Positions 54,272 through 63,900 of a stretch of DNA of 64,000 nucleotides are shown piece by piece. The notes under the pieces are model-generated. The model saw only the letters and a program-made list of their open reading frames with translations, was not told the DNA's origin and searched no databases. Every line of letters begins with the position of its first letter. The stretch's first letter is position 1. The position numbers and the translations under genes were made by a program. This DNA is from Kalaharituber pfeilii (Eukaryota; Ascomycota; Pezizomycetes; Pezizales; Pezizaceae): the NCBI GenBank assembly GCA_015179045.1, contig WHUZ01000069.1, forward strand, positions 1-64,000. The letters run 5' to 3'.

Positions 54272-54436
54272 AACGCATCTAGATACATATAGAAACCTAT
54301 TCCGATCCTTGTTTAAGCATACAGAAATTTTGAAGGTGGGGTGATTTTGGTATATACCTATATGGGAAGGACAGACACTTAAAGGTCTAGCTTTTGCAGA
54401 ATCATGCCCTGAGTCTTACAGCCCTTGTGGTAGATG

Positions 54437-55133
54437 CTCCTGTGGGTCTAGATGGTGTGTGCGAAGTAGGGAAGAGCCGGCGTCTCGTTGGCAGAAGTGA
54501 TGTCTGAAGAACTGAAGAAACTATCGTTAGATGTGTCAGAGTCATCTCTATGAGACCAGGCCTCTGGTGACTCTAAAGCAATTCTAGCTTGTTTCTGGCC
54601 TGTGATTGTGGTGACTTTGACTTGGATGCTCTCATTTTTTTTTTAGTTTTTGCTTCTTTTACTCTTCCATCTCTAGCTACTTCTCTTTCCTAATAATATC
54701 CTTTCCAGTAATGGGTCAAATGACTGGATGATAGCTTTGGTCCTTTGTCTTGAGTTTTTTACCATGCCTATCGAGTTTCATGTTGATATCTCCCTTAATA
54801 TCGACCTCAGTTATTGCTCTTAGTGCTGCTGATGAAAGGTTAAGAAATGACATTTTGATTTCTGAGGGAGAGGCATTTGGAAGCCATTGAATGAAGTAAA
54901 TTGTACGTCTCTTGAGCGCTGTTGTCTCCCAGGAGTAGAGACACCATAGGAATCTGTTGGATGCACTGGAGAGAGGTATTTCCTGATAGCTGTATATTGC
55001 ATATTGCCAAGAGGAATTCTATAGTTGCTGGGATATATCCAGGACCCTGCCCATCAGGACTTGACACTCCGCTCCATAAAGGCACGTTCTCGTGCTCTCG
55101 AAAGCATTGGCTAAAAATTTCCTTTTCTAACAA
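54437..55133 (-). pseudogene. Possible coding remnant, unidentified
   Basis: Three minus-strand open segments follow one another: 55,133-54,840 (97 codons, helix-rich, containing EFLLAICNIQLSGNTSLQ), a short one near 54,830-54,725, and one near 54,640-54,450 (D/S-rich end, ESPEAWSHRDDSDTSNDS). Codon use looks protein-like, but no intron model was built and no family recognised. Could also be chance. Confidence 0.25.
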
Positions 55134-55177
55134 TATCAGAATTCTCCCTTGTAAAGGTACGTATCACCTCTTGACTA

Positions 55178-55246
55178 CGCCCTGCCATGGCGAACAGCTA
55201 CAAGCGGGGTCACGTGTAATAAAAAAAAAAAAAAAAAAAAAAAAAG
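55178..55246 (+). mobile_element. 69-bp LINE-B tail micro-insertion
   Basis: Duplication CCTCTTGACTA at 55,167-55,177 and 55,247-55,257. Sense 5' end CGCCCTGCCATGG, tail A25. Confidence 0.93.
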
Positions 55247-55450
55247 CCTCTTGACTATAGTCAGCATATCCATCAAGAAGAGTACAAGGCAATGTATTTT
55301 TCCAGCCAATTTGGTTGCTAGGGGATAAAATGATTCTCCAAATGGTCTACTCAGCGGTACCTTATTTCATACTATCACTTTTTGCACTGCATGAATGAAC
55401 TTTTGATCATTGCCGGGTTATTTGCTGCTGCGTACCGGCGCTCCTGAGTA

Positions 55451-55801
55451 GTGAGCGGCACGAGCCGAGCCAGCTAGAGCTGGCTCGAGCTCAAACGAGC
55501 CAAGATCATGCTTGCGTTTTTCTTGACAGCTCGCTAAAATGCTTAGCCAGTGCAAGGTTTCATAAACTGTAAATACCTAATATAGTAATAATTAGAGACT
55601 TGGAGCTCATTCTGACCTACCAACAACTTCGAAATGCACAATTTAGCTGATAGTAGTGAGAAAGATGAAAATTTAGCTTAGTTTAGTTTAGTTTGTCAAT
55701 ATTATGTATATAATCAATCCAGGCTCGAGCCGAGCTCACTTACTCACGAGCTGGCTCGAGCTCACCCTCCAGCTCGGCTCGAGCTAGCTCATGCCGCTCA
55801 C
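55451..55801. mobile_element. MITE with GTGAGCGGC inverted ends
   Basis: Ends GTGAGCGGCACGAGC and its complement (with one C/T change), flanked by TA at 55,449-55,450 and 55,802-55,803. Subterminal GAGCTCGAGCC palindromes repeat on both sides. 351 bp, no ORF. Confidence 0.7.
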
Positions 55802-55803
55802 TA

Positions 55804-56711
55804 TGATGTAGGGCGGGGGGTGGCAGTGGAAGAAAATCGCTGACAGCATAAAAGAGCGGAGCGGAACAGTGCATGTAACGACTACATAAACTAGTGCTTC
55901 GTCATCGAACCAAATGTCCGCCGTACAGATGTCGCCAACCATACATTGTCCAAGTGCCTTTCAAACTGTAAGTAAGTACTAGTACGGTACCAGTTCGTCC
56001 TGCGCACTCTTTTTACTACTTGTAATGTGAATTAGACCAGCCCTTCTTCCCAACAACCAGTGCTATTATTTCTTCGAAAATGTTTAGAAGCACAGTCTTT
56101 TGTGCGTAAGCTTGCAAGAGTAGCAATTGCTACGCTTGCGGCAATTCTGAATATACTAGTGATGGAGAGATTGCGAATTCAAGCTGAGGCCAGAGCCGGG
56201 GGATGCGCCACTGGACCGGGTGCCACGTAATTACTGTAACTCGTAATTACTGTAACTGCGGCCCTGTTATGAGCCTATGATACAAAGAAATTTGGGCTCT
56301 GGCCGGAGAAGGGGGCTATTCAGGTCAGCCTGGCCCAACTTTCTTTCTATGGCCCTGTCACTGCCCCTATTGCATCTTTACGCTCTGCATTGCATCGTGC
56401 TGAATTGGCTCCAGATTCACTTCGCAATCTCTCTAATGTTGTCAGCCGCCTGCTGGGGCTAAGGTATATGTACTGTTGCAGGGTGGATATGTGCATAGAA
56501 TAAATGGAGGAATACATGAAATGGCATGCATAGGGCAAACAGCAAACGGTATGGATACAACGAAGAGGAGGAAGCTAACACTGGTCCTCGTTTGAATATG
56601 ACGTTCTCATGTAATTAGTCAGTGCTTCTGGGGGACTTCTTGAGAGACCTCTCCGCTCCGGCCAGAACCGTGATCTCCGTGTCCCAGTGTTTCCTAGCCG
56701 TCTTTTCTGTA
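55804..56711. other. No gene recognised
   Basis: Short ORFs only; no repeats seen. Confidence 0.35.
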
Positions 56712-57081
56712 CAGTTTTCCCTTGCTATACCGGTTATGTAAAATCCGGCTCTTTTCGTCCGGTATAGCAAGGTTTCCTTTATAGAATATAATGTTGGCGG
56801 AATGGAATAGGGATGGGCAGCAAAAATAATGTAATTCGGAAGTGGATCGACAACGCCAGCCTAATTTAATTATGTAATGTTAAGTTTAGTACGCATTTGC
56901 AAGATGGATGCAATATGGGGAAGCCAAGATTGGACGTATCAGTGTTAGTGTATCCGGTATAGAAAATATTATTTGTATGGTGCAATTGCTGTCCGGTCCG
57001 GTATTCTTAGTGCGTCCGGTACAGCGAGAGGGTTTTGTATCGGAGCGGGATGTACCAACCTGAGAGCATCCAGGAAAACTG
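56712..57081. mobile_element. Fot1/pogo-like MITE, 370 bp, degenerate
   Basis: Left end CAGTTTTCCCTTGCTATACC, right end GGAAAACTG, TA on both sides (56,710-56,711 and 57,082-57,083). Shares subterminal TCCGGTATAGCAA and TCCGGTCCGGTATT motifs with the 11- and 12-kb copies; shorter by internal deletion. Confidence 0.75.
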
Positions 57082-57476
57082 TATTTCCCATCATTGTCCC
57101 TTGAGCCGCTCATCCCCTGTTGCAGCATCATTGATACAAGTTCTACCTACAACATCACGTTGTCAACAGCGGTTGATAAATCGTGCTGGCAAGGTTTTGT
57201 TTCTTGTGGGGAAGAACCAGTAGATCGCTCTGGCACACCACTGCCGTGCCGTGCAGTTCTGCAGGGATCTTTCAAATCGCGACCTGATTTTCCCCCTTTT
57301 CTGAAGGCGAGGAAGGTGGTTTTACTGTGGACAGGCTGCCACGCTGAGCGCAGGCATGCCTGCGCGTTTTCCGCCTTCTTCGTCGGATGGACTTTGGCTC
57401 CCTATTTACAATTACCATTTACTTTTCATTTTATTAGTCTCATCTGTCAGTGTGCAATCTCTGTGCAGCCACGCTA
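57082..57476. other. No gene recognised
   Basis: A 127-codon plus-strand ORF runs through (57,094-57,477) but has no domain signature and ends at the tandem repeat. Confidence 0.35.
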
Positions 57477-57908
57477 ATTCTACTTCCTGCAGTTTTACCA
57501 GTTCCAAGACATCGGACAAAAACTGATTACACGGATACGGCATTTCGGTTTGGGGTTTTTGACTTCTTTGTTTTCACCCGCCTCACTAGCGGGACTGTGG
57601 GCACCCACCCTTTCTCTGTGGAGCCACGCTAATTCTACTTCCTCCAGTTTTACCAGTTCCGAGACATCGGACAAAAACTGATTACACGGATACGGCATTT
57701 CGGTTTGGGGTTTTTGCCTTTGTTTTCACCCCCGCCACTAGCTGGACTGTGGGCACCCACCCTTTCTCTGTGGAGCCACGATAATTCTACTTCCTCCAGT
57801 TTACCAGTTCCGAGACATTGGACAAAAACTGATTACCTGGATACGACATTTCGGTTTGGTTCTTTGTTTTCACCCACCTCACTAGCGGGACTGTGGCACC
57901 CACCCTTT
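57477..57908 (+). repeat. ~150-bp tandem repeat, three units
   Basis: Units start at about 57,477, 57,631 and 57,783, each beginning TTCTACTTCCTSCAGTTT and containing GGACAAAAACTGATTAC and TTTCGGTTTGG. Units 1 and 2 are most alike; unit 3 has small deletions. Confidence 0.9.
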
Positions 57909-57944
57909 TATGTTTTCCTTATATTTTTTTCTTTTATGTACCCA

Positions 57945-58003
57945 AATCGCCATAGCTCTTAGGGCGGTATGCGATTAATGATATTGAAAAAAAAGAAAAA
58001 AAA
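57945..58003 (+). mobile_element. LINE-A tail, ~59 bp
   Basis: ATCGCCATAGCTC, loop TTA, GGGCGGTATGCGAT, then a broken A-run. A U-G pair replaces one C-G pair in the stem. Target duplication not certain. Confidence 0.75.
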
Positions 58004-58029
58004 CTGATTGACGTTTGCTAGACAGGAGA

Positions 58030-58345
58030 ACAATATCATTTTTCTTCCTATTGCTCCACTCATATGCATTTAGTCTCGCTACTGGACTGTATATGAATCA
58101 CGCACAACGCCAACGTTTGTGTAGCTTACGCCACGGCGTTTTTCTTTGCAAGCCACGCATCCAGTGCCTTTCTCATCTTCCTGGTATGATAACTTCCCTG
58201 ATACTTCCCTATTCAGTCATGGTTCCCAGAAAACGTTATGCTATGCTTTCTCATGTATATAGCGACTCTAAGATCAATAGACTCAACGGTATCTCTACAG
58301 CGTTCACCGTGACAAAAGCAGCCCTCGCATACCCTACCGCTCGTA
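58030..58345 (+). repeat. Dispersed repeat D, copy 2
   Basis: Similar to 21,140-21,470 in the same orientation. A 165-codon ORF crosses it (58,015-58,512) but is not conserved in copy 1. Confidence 0.65.
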
Positions 58346-58956
58346 TAAATACAGGGTCCCGTAAAATGTCTTGGGGATTAGGCAATATTTGGCGTAAGTG
58401 TATCATGTCCCCAAGACTTTTGACGGGTCACTGTACATTCTTTGTCATCTCGGAAACAGATAACCTCGATGCTATTTCTAAGGTGGCTGTGGTCAGTGTT
58501 TTAACTGGTTGAGTGTCCAGCCACCGTGGCAGGGATCACATACATATCCGTCTGGTTTGTTTCAAAAGCAACTGCAAGGGGATATTTATCCCACCCTTAT
58601 AGCCCTGTCGGTGACGCTTCCTCATTTAAAATTTGGCACAATTGCATCTCGTGATAATACACATCGTGTCCCATATTTTTGAGGCGGCGTCGACTTTTAC
58701 AGCACAGATTTGAGAGAATTTGCAACCTCTGTCAACAACTCACCCACTACTCAACGTTCCTTGCGCGCAGTGCCCGGAATTTTCTTTTCTTTTTTTTTTT
58801 GTCCGGCTTTGTCATCTTGAATTATTCAGCAGAACTAGTCATTGGAGACTTAAAAGCAACACACGATACACCTGGCCTTCAATTCTGTGCATATTTCTGA
58901 CTTTCGGAATAGACAAATCAAGCTAGAAAATTCATTTACCGAAGCCAGCATCCAGT
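58346..58956. other. Upstream region of the next gene
   Basis: No repeat recognised. Presumably contains the promoter of the 58,957 gene; no TATA box was assigned. Confidence 0.4.
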
Positions 58957-60894
58957 ATGCACTTACGATCTGGTCGCTTATTCTCACCTGTGGACGAAGG
59001 CGAGACCCCTGTGAGAACGGCGAGAGGACGACAGCGGTCATGTGGCGCAACGCTCGCACCACTCGCTGAGGCCCCGAAACAGCCGCCCCAAAGAGACTCA
59101 AGACCGCAGAGCATTGCAGGAGGAACTGCAAGCTCGAAACAGCAGGCGACGGTGACGCAATCAGGCCAGCAGCAGGAGGAGCGTTTGCAGTCGTCGCAGC
59201 CGTCTGCAGCACCGGACCTAACCACTGAAAAGCAGCCAGGAAATTGCGCAGAAGAAGCGGGGCAAACACAAGTCAGTCCCAATCGCAAGGATGGGGAAGG
59301 CGGCCTCGAAGCTGAAACTCCACAAGTGATTAATGAGCTTGATGCCCGCGACATTTACGACGAGAACACAAGCTCCTCTGGCTTCTATGAACCCGACCAC
59401 AGAGACCTCGAAGGACGTAGCGAACGAACAGCACCACTCTGGTATCGGCGAGTCGAAGCCTGGGTAGCTTCTGTACAAGATCGTCCGCCAGATGCATTAT
59501 TCCAGTTTTGTTCGACGGTGAACACCTCTGAGCAAACAGCCAAGAGGCAGAGAACTACCCCAACCACAAACCCATACAAATGGCGGCTTGATCTGGAATT
59601 TTCTGAGCCCAGTATTGTTATTAAGTACGGGCCCGTATTAGACAACATTCAACCACCGGTGCCAGTGTGCCAGCTGCTGGAGCATCTGAATCTCTTCAAA
59701 GTGGCAGACACAGACCACAAATCGCGCATTCCACAGGAGTTCAAGAAAGTAAGATATTATTTCCGTACCATAAAGACCTCCGAGAGCAACCTTGCTAACG
59801 GCCGTGGGGGCAAGAATCTGGAATATACAGATCCATATCGAATCTCAACCTCTCTATATGGGCACAATGGCGGCACTTCTGCGTCGCCCCCGCCAACGGG
59901 AGTTACAGCCATAACCCACGAGTCCACCCAGGCCGCAAAGGTTGGCGAACCATTAGGTCATGAGTTGGGAATTTGCTGGGACAATATACAAAGGATAGCT
60001 GCAGGGGCACGAAAGCGACTGGAAATGGGAGGTGAAGAGGGCGCGTGGGTTTCATTAGCAGCAATGTTCCTTGAAGACCGCGATCTCACGGAACTTTTCG
60101 CTGGAGAATCTGCCAGTAAGAATATTATGGAACAACCCATTGGTGTCAAGCATGTGTATGTCACGTCACGTTCCCCGGGACCCGCGCTTGCTGCCAATGA
60201 GTACTGACAAATACGCCTACCCTGGGCGATGGATAGCACAACCGCAAACCTCATACCAGAATGGCTACCCACTTACGAAGGCAAACAAATTTCATCCACC
60301 AATGTAGATATTATTCTGACAATGGAGCCCGAACATTCATCATACAGCACGTTCAGATCAATACGCTATCTCCATTTGTCACCTTTTGTTGAATACCAGG
60401 CCAGGGAGCCACCCTTGCTGCTGATTAAATGCAAAGCTTATGGGGATGAAGCGGAGGCGGAAAACCAACTTGCATTGACAGCTGCTGCGTGGCTTCAGGC
60501 GATCGACAAGCAGCTTTTTGGTCTAAGGGGATTCGATAATGCAAGAACGAGTCCGCCAGCTCAAAACCCAGCACCGGTAACACAGTCCGGTCAACCTACT
60601 AGTGAGGCTGCAGCTACAAAACCTGATAACGAAGGAGATCTGAGGGCGAAATGCCTGGTCGTATTGGTTGTGAATATAGTGAGGGGCGTATGGAATTGGG
60701 GGGTAGCGTACATGGATGCAAATAGCAAGGTAGTCGTGATTATGAGGGCAGGTCAACATATGTATATTGGGGACATGAGCAAGCCAGCGGGCATCTGCAA
60801 CATTGCGGCATGGGTGGCAACTGCGAAAGAATGGCTTGAGACCCAGTGGATTCCTGCCATGACTGAAGCCATTGAACTTCGAAAATCGAGATAG
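58957..60894 (+). CDS. PD-(D/E)XK nuclease-like fungal protein, Glu of ExK replaced
   Basis: Exons 58,957-60,155 and 60,237-60,894 join in phase across an 81-bp intron (GTATGT donor, TACTGAC branch, TAG acceptor), removing the TGA at 60,205, to give 618 residues. The first ~180 residues are Q/S/E-rich and disordered. The conserved half has G-A-W-V-S-L-A-A-M-F-L (about residue 367), then the metal-site region N-V-D-I-I-L-T-M-E-P-E-H, I-R-Y-L-H-L-S-P-F and L-L-L-I-K-C-K-A-Y-G-D-E-A-E-A-E-N-Q-L-A. That layout matches the fungal PD-(D/E)XK nuclease-like family, but the usual E-x-K reads K-C-K, so nuclease activity is doubtful. Start ATG gives MHLRSGRLF. An intact gene among transposons; its role is unknown. 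Confidence 0.6.
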
Positions 60895-61088
60895 TCTCGT
60901 GCCATTTCACTTCCATAGGCCTTCGAGCCTATATGCGGATAAAAACAGCGGCACATTGGATGGAGGGATGGAAGGGATGGAAGGGATGGATGCGAGGCAG
61001 GGCCCAAACACGGCATCAGATGAAGAATTGGATTACACCGAAGGAAGGGGCAGTGGATAGTTTGGGTAGTTTGTGCAGGCGGTGGTAG

Positions 61089-61908
61089 AGACGTTACAGT
61101 GAGGGGTGCAGTAGCAGCCATGCGTTGTACATGGTGTTTCTTTCCTCACGGCGCATGTTAGTTGGATTTCGTCATACACTGTCCAGAGAGACGTTGTAGG
61201 AGCAATTAAAACAAATATATATACAGTGATAAAGTTATCACTCTGGGCTTCTGCTATCACAGAGCAGAGTTCATGAGCAGGCATACGAGCTTTAGAGCAC
61301 TGGAATCGGAAGTGTCTCATATAATCCTATAATACTACACAAGAACGTTACCTCTTGTAGGCCCCAATGACAGACAAGCTGTTATCTATACAACATTGAC
61401 TAACTCGAGGGGGAAGTTAAAGCAATGACAAGTGAGACTTGTGGGAAGCCTTGGAACACCAGCAAATTCTACAGCAGGTCTCTACCTAAGCTTATTCAAT
61501 CATTCATTCACTATCCCATTTCAGCTCTAACTCTATAACTTAGTCAGTAATAATACTCTGAAAGTTATTCTCGTATATTACTACAACTCTGCAGTCCTGT
61601 CCGCACCGCTAGCTGAATAATTTCAAATACAATATTTTCTAGAACACCTCCACCTGCTGAACTGAATATATTCTCGTACTGTAACCAGCATAACGTGAGG
61701 CGACCTCCGATGCCGTGCGCGAAGGCTTGTAAGATGTGTGGTAGTCCTCCGTAACAGTATAGAGAATGGAGGAGAGGTCAGAAATGTAGATAGTCCGGTA
61801 GTTCCGTTTCTGCTTGCCTCCGACCAATAAGCGGTACGGCCAAGGGGCCGTACCATAGCAAAGTGTGTAAGCGAGGTTACGTCAAAAAAAAAAAAAAAAA
61901 AAAAAAAA
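61089..61908 (+). mobile_element. 820-bp poly(A) retro-insertion with a distinct tail hairpin
   Basis: Duplication GGCGGTGGTAG at 61,078-61,088 and 61,909-61,919; A25 at the right end. The last 70 bp hold GGTACGGCC-AAG-GGGCCGTACC (stem-loop), then GTAAGCGAGGTTACGTC, which echoes the LINE-B tail (ACAAGCGGGGTTACGTG). The 750-bp body matches nothing else in the window and has no long sense ORF. Either the 3' UTR of a third LINE or a non-autonomous retroelement. Confidence 0.8.
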
Positions 61909-61989
61909 GGCGGTGGTAGCGGTCTACGAGGAGATGTGGATTAAGGGAGAAATCATGTGGAAACTTCTGCTAACAGCTGCAATCACTGC

Positions 61990-62040
61990 TTGGCCTGCCA
62001 TGGCGAACAGCTGCAAGCGGGGTTACGTGGAAAAAAAAGG
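61990..62040 (+). mobile_element. 51-bp LINE-B tail micro-insertion
   Basis: Duplication TCACTGC at 61,983-61,989 and 62,041-62,047. Sense start TTGGCCTGCCATGG; short A8 run. Confidence 0.85.
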
Positions 62041-62213
62041 TCACTGCCTGAACGCATTGATTGCACACTGCTTTGAAGGTGAATAACACAGTTCCACGTC
62101 CACTAATCACACGAGAAATAAGTTCACTTTTGATAATACTACAGATTGCTTGGCGCCTTCTCATTGACTCTCTGTAGGGCTTCAAAAGCATGCCGCTAAG
62201 AATGCCGCATTAG

Positions 62214-62273
62214 TCGCCAGAGCCCATAGGGCGGCACGCGATCGATGATATTAAAAAAAAAAAAAAAAAAAAA
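62214..62273 (+). mobile_element. 60-bp LINE-A tail micro-insertion
   Basis: Perfect duplication AATGCCGCATTAG at 62,201-62,213 and 62,274-62,286. Starts exactly at TCGCCAGAGCCC; loop ATA. Confidence 0.95.
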
Positions 62274-62367
62274 AATGCCGCATTAGCAGCTTGACAATAG
62301 GCCGTATTGCTTGCATTCTCCTTTGTCGTCTTTAGAGAGTTTTCCTGTGTGTATGTATCTCATTCTT

Positions 62368-63878
62368 TTTTTTTTTTTTTTTTTTTTTATTTCACGTGAC
62401 CCCGCTTGCAGCTATCCGCCATCTAAAGGCTTATCTGACTACCTCTTCCCCCGCCACCTCTACAAACGAAAAATTGCCCCCTCCCCGCCCCACCTCCACG
62501 AGGCAATAACAATAACTACGTCTTGCTTCCGCCGCCACCTACAAACAAACGGAAATTCACCCCCTCCCTTACACTTTCAGCGACCCGAAAAATTCTCCCA
62601 GCACATCCACTGCTTCCCCGTTCTCCTGGCACTCCACCCACTTCTTCTCATCCACATCTTCCCATCTTCCCCATCCTTCCGGATAAGCTACCCCCTCACA
62701 CCTAAAAGCTAAGTGATCCGCCGTTTGCCTTTCTCCGCACCCACACCTGCTCCCCTCCCCGGCTTTCCCTATCTTGATCTCCCATTCCTTTCCCATCCCC
62801 TTCCCCGTTCTCAGTCGGGTGAACGCAGTCGCTGCTCCCCTGCTCCACCCCATCACTGATCCCTTCCCCGTGCCCCACCTTCCTCCTCTCCGCTGCACGT
62901 AGCTTTTTCCACTTCTGGCGCAGCCCCCCCTCGGTCACTATCGATCTCCCTATCTTCGCCGCCGCCTTCTTCGCTTCGACGTCCGCCGCCTCGTTACCGG
63001 CGATGCCGATGTGTGCTTTCACCCACATCAGCTTAACATCTCCCCCCTTCTTTTTCCTCTCCGCTACTGCATCTACTACTCTTTTCAAGCCCCCAGTCCA
63101 TGCTTTTCCTAGCCTCCCTGCCTTCCTCACTGCCGCAATAGCCGCCTATGAGTCCGTCTGGATGATCAGGTTTACCGGTGCTGGTACTGCCTTCTCTACT
63201 CCCATTCTGATCCCCCTCACCTCCCCGTCCCAAACCGTTGCTCCCGTCCCCATCTCCTCTCCTCCCCCGCCATCTCACTTCCAAAAGCCCCCTCCCACTC
63301 TCCCTTTCTCGTTCATGCTACCATCTGTGAAAACCGCGCCCGCCCCTTGTGTTGCCCAGAGGATGGACGCTTCCCACTCCACTCTCCCTCCCCCTTTGCG
63401 TCCTTCTCTCTGTATCTCTTCTACTTCCACCTTCCTGCACTTCCCTCCCCATGACACCTCATCCACCCCCTCCGGCATGACGAAGCTAACTTGGCTCTGC
63501 ATCCTCCCGGTGACCGACTCAAAACCATCCCCTTTCTTCGTCGCCCAGCTCGCGCCCCAGTCCCTCCAGTCTCTTCCTCTCTCCTCCTCCTCTCCTTCCC
63601 CCCGGAAATCGGCAGTCCATACATCACCGTATCCGCTCGGGTCCCCCATGCCCCTCGCCACGAACCTCCCTTGCGCGGCGTCTAAGATCGTTTCTGCGCA
63701 CTCCATACCGGCAATCCAGTTTACTTTCTGTATTGCTGCTCTGTGGACTGCTCCTGTGGCCTTCTTCAGTATCTGGTACTGAACTTTATCCATCTCCTTC
63801 CTCCACTCCTTTTGCCCCCTCCATCCTATCTCTGCCCCCTACATCATCACTGCCCTAAACGATATCTTCGTGCTTCGC
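62368..63878 (-). mobile_element. LINE-B, 1.5-kb 5'-truncated copy
   Basis: Duplication GTATCTCATTCTT at 62,355-62,367 and 63,879-63,891. Carries the ORF2 end and tail. The tail hairpin is partly lost: after CAGCTATCCGCCAT the sequence jumps into 3' UTR. Strong purine skew on the minus strand, as in the full copy. Confidence 0.92.
62569..63860 (-). pseudogene. LINE-B ORF2 C-terminal fragment, frame-broken
   Basis: Minus-strand frames 63,793-63,275 (ending at VFTDGSMNEKGRVGGG of RNase H), 63,130-62,702 (KAHIGIAGNEAADVEAKK) and 62,898-62,569 (CGCGERQTADHLAFRC finger) are consecutive parts of one protein broken by at least two frameshifts. Diverged from the 32-39 kb copy at many positions. Confidence 0.85.
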
Positions 63879-63900
63879 GTATCTCATTCTTATTCTTAAC

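Noticed and set aside
60205..60207. In-frame stop breaking the PD-(D/E)XK-like gene
   Set aside because: It lies inside a canonical 81-bp intron whose removal restores the frame.
63003..63782. 259-codon plus-strand ORF
   Set aside because: Antisense shadow of the LINE-B ORF2 fragment at 62,569-63,860.
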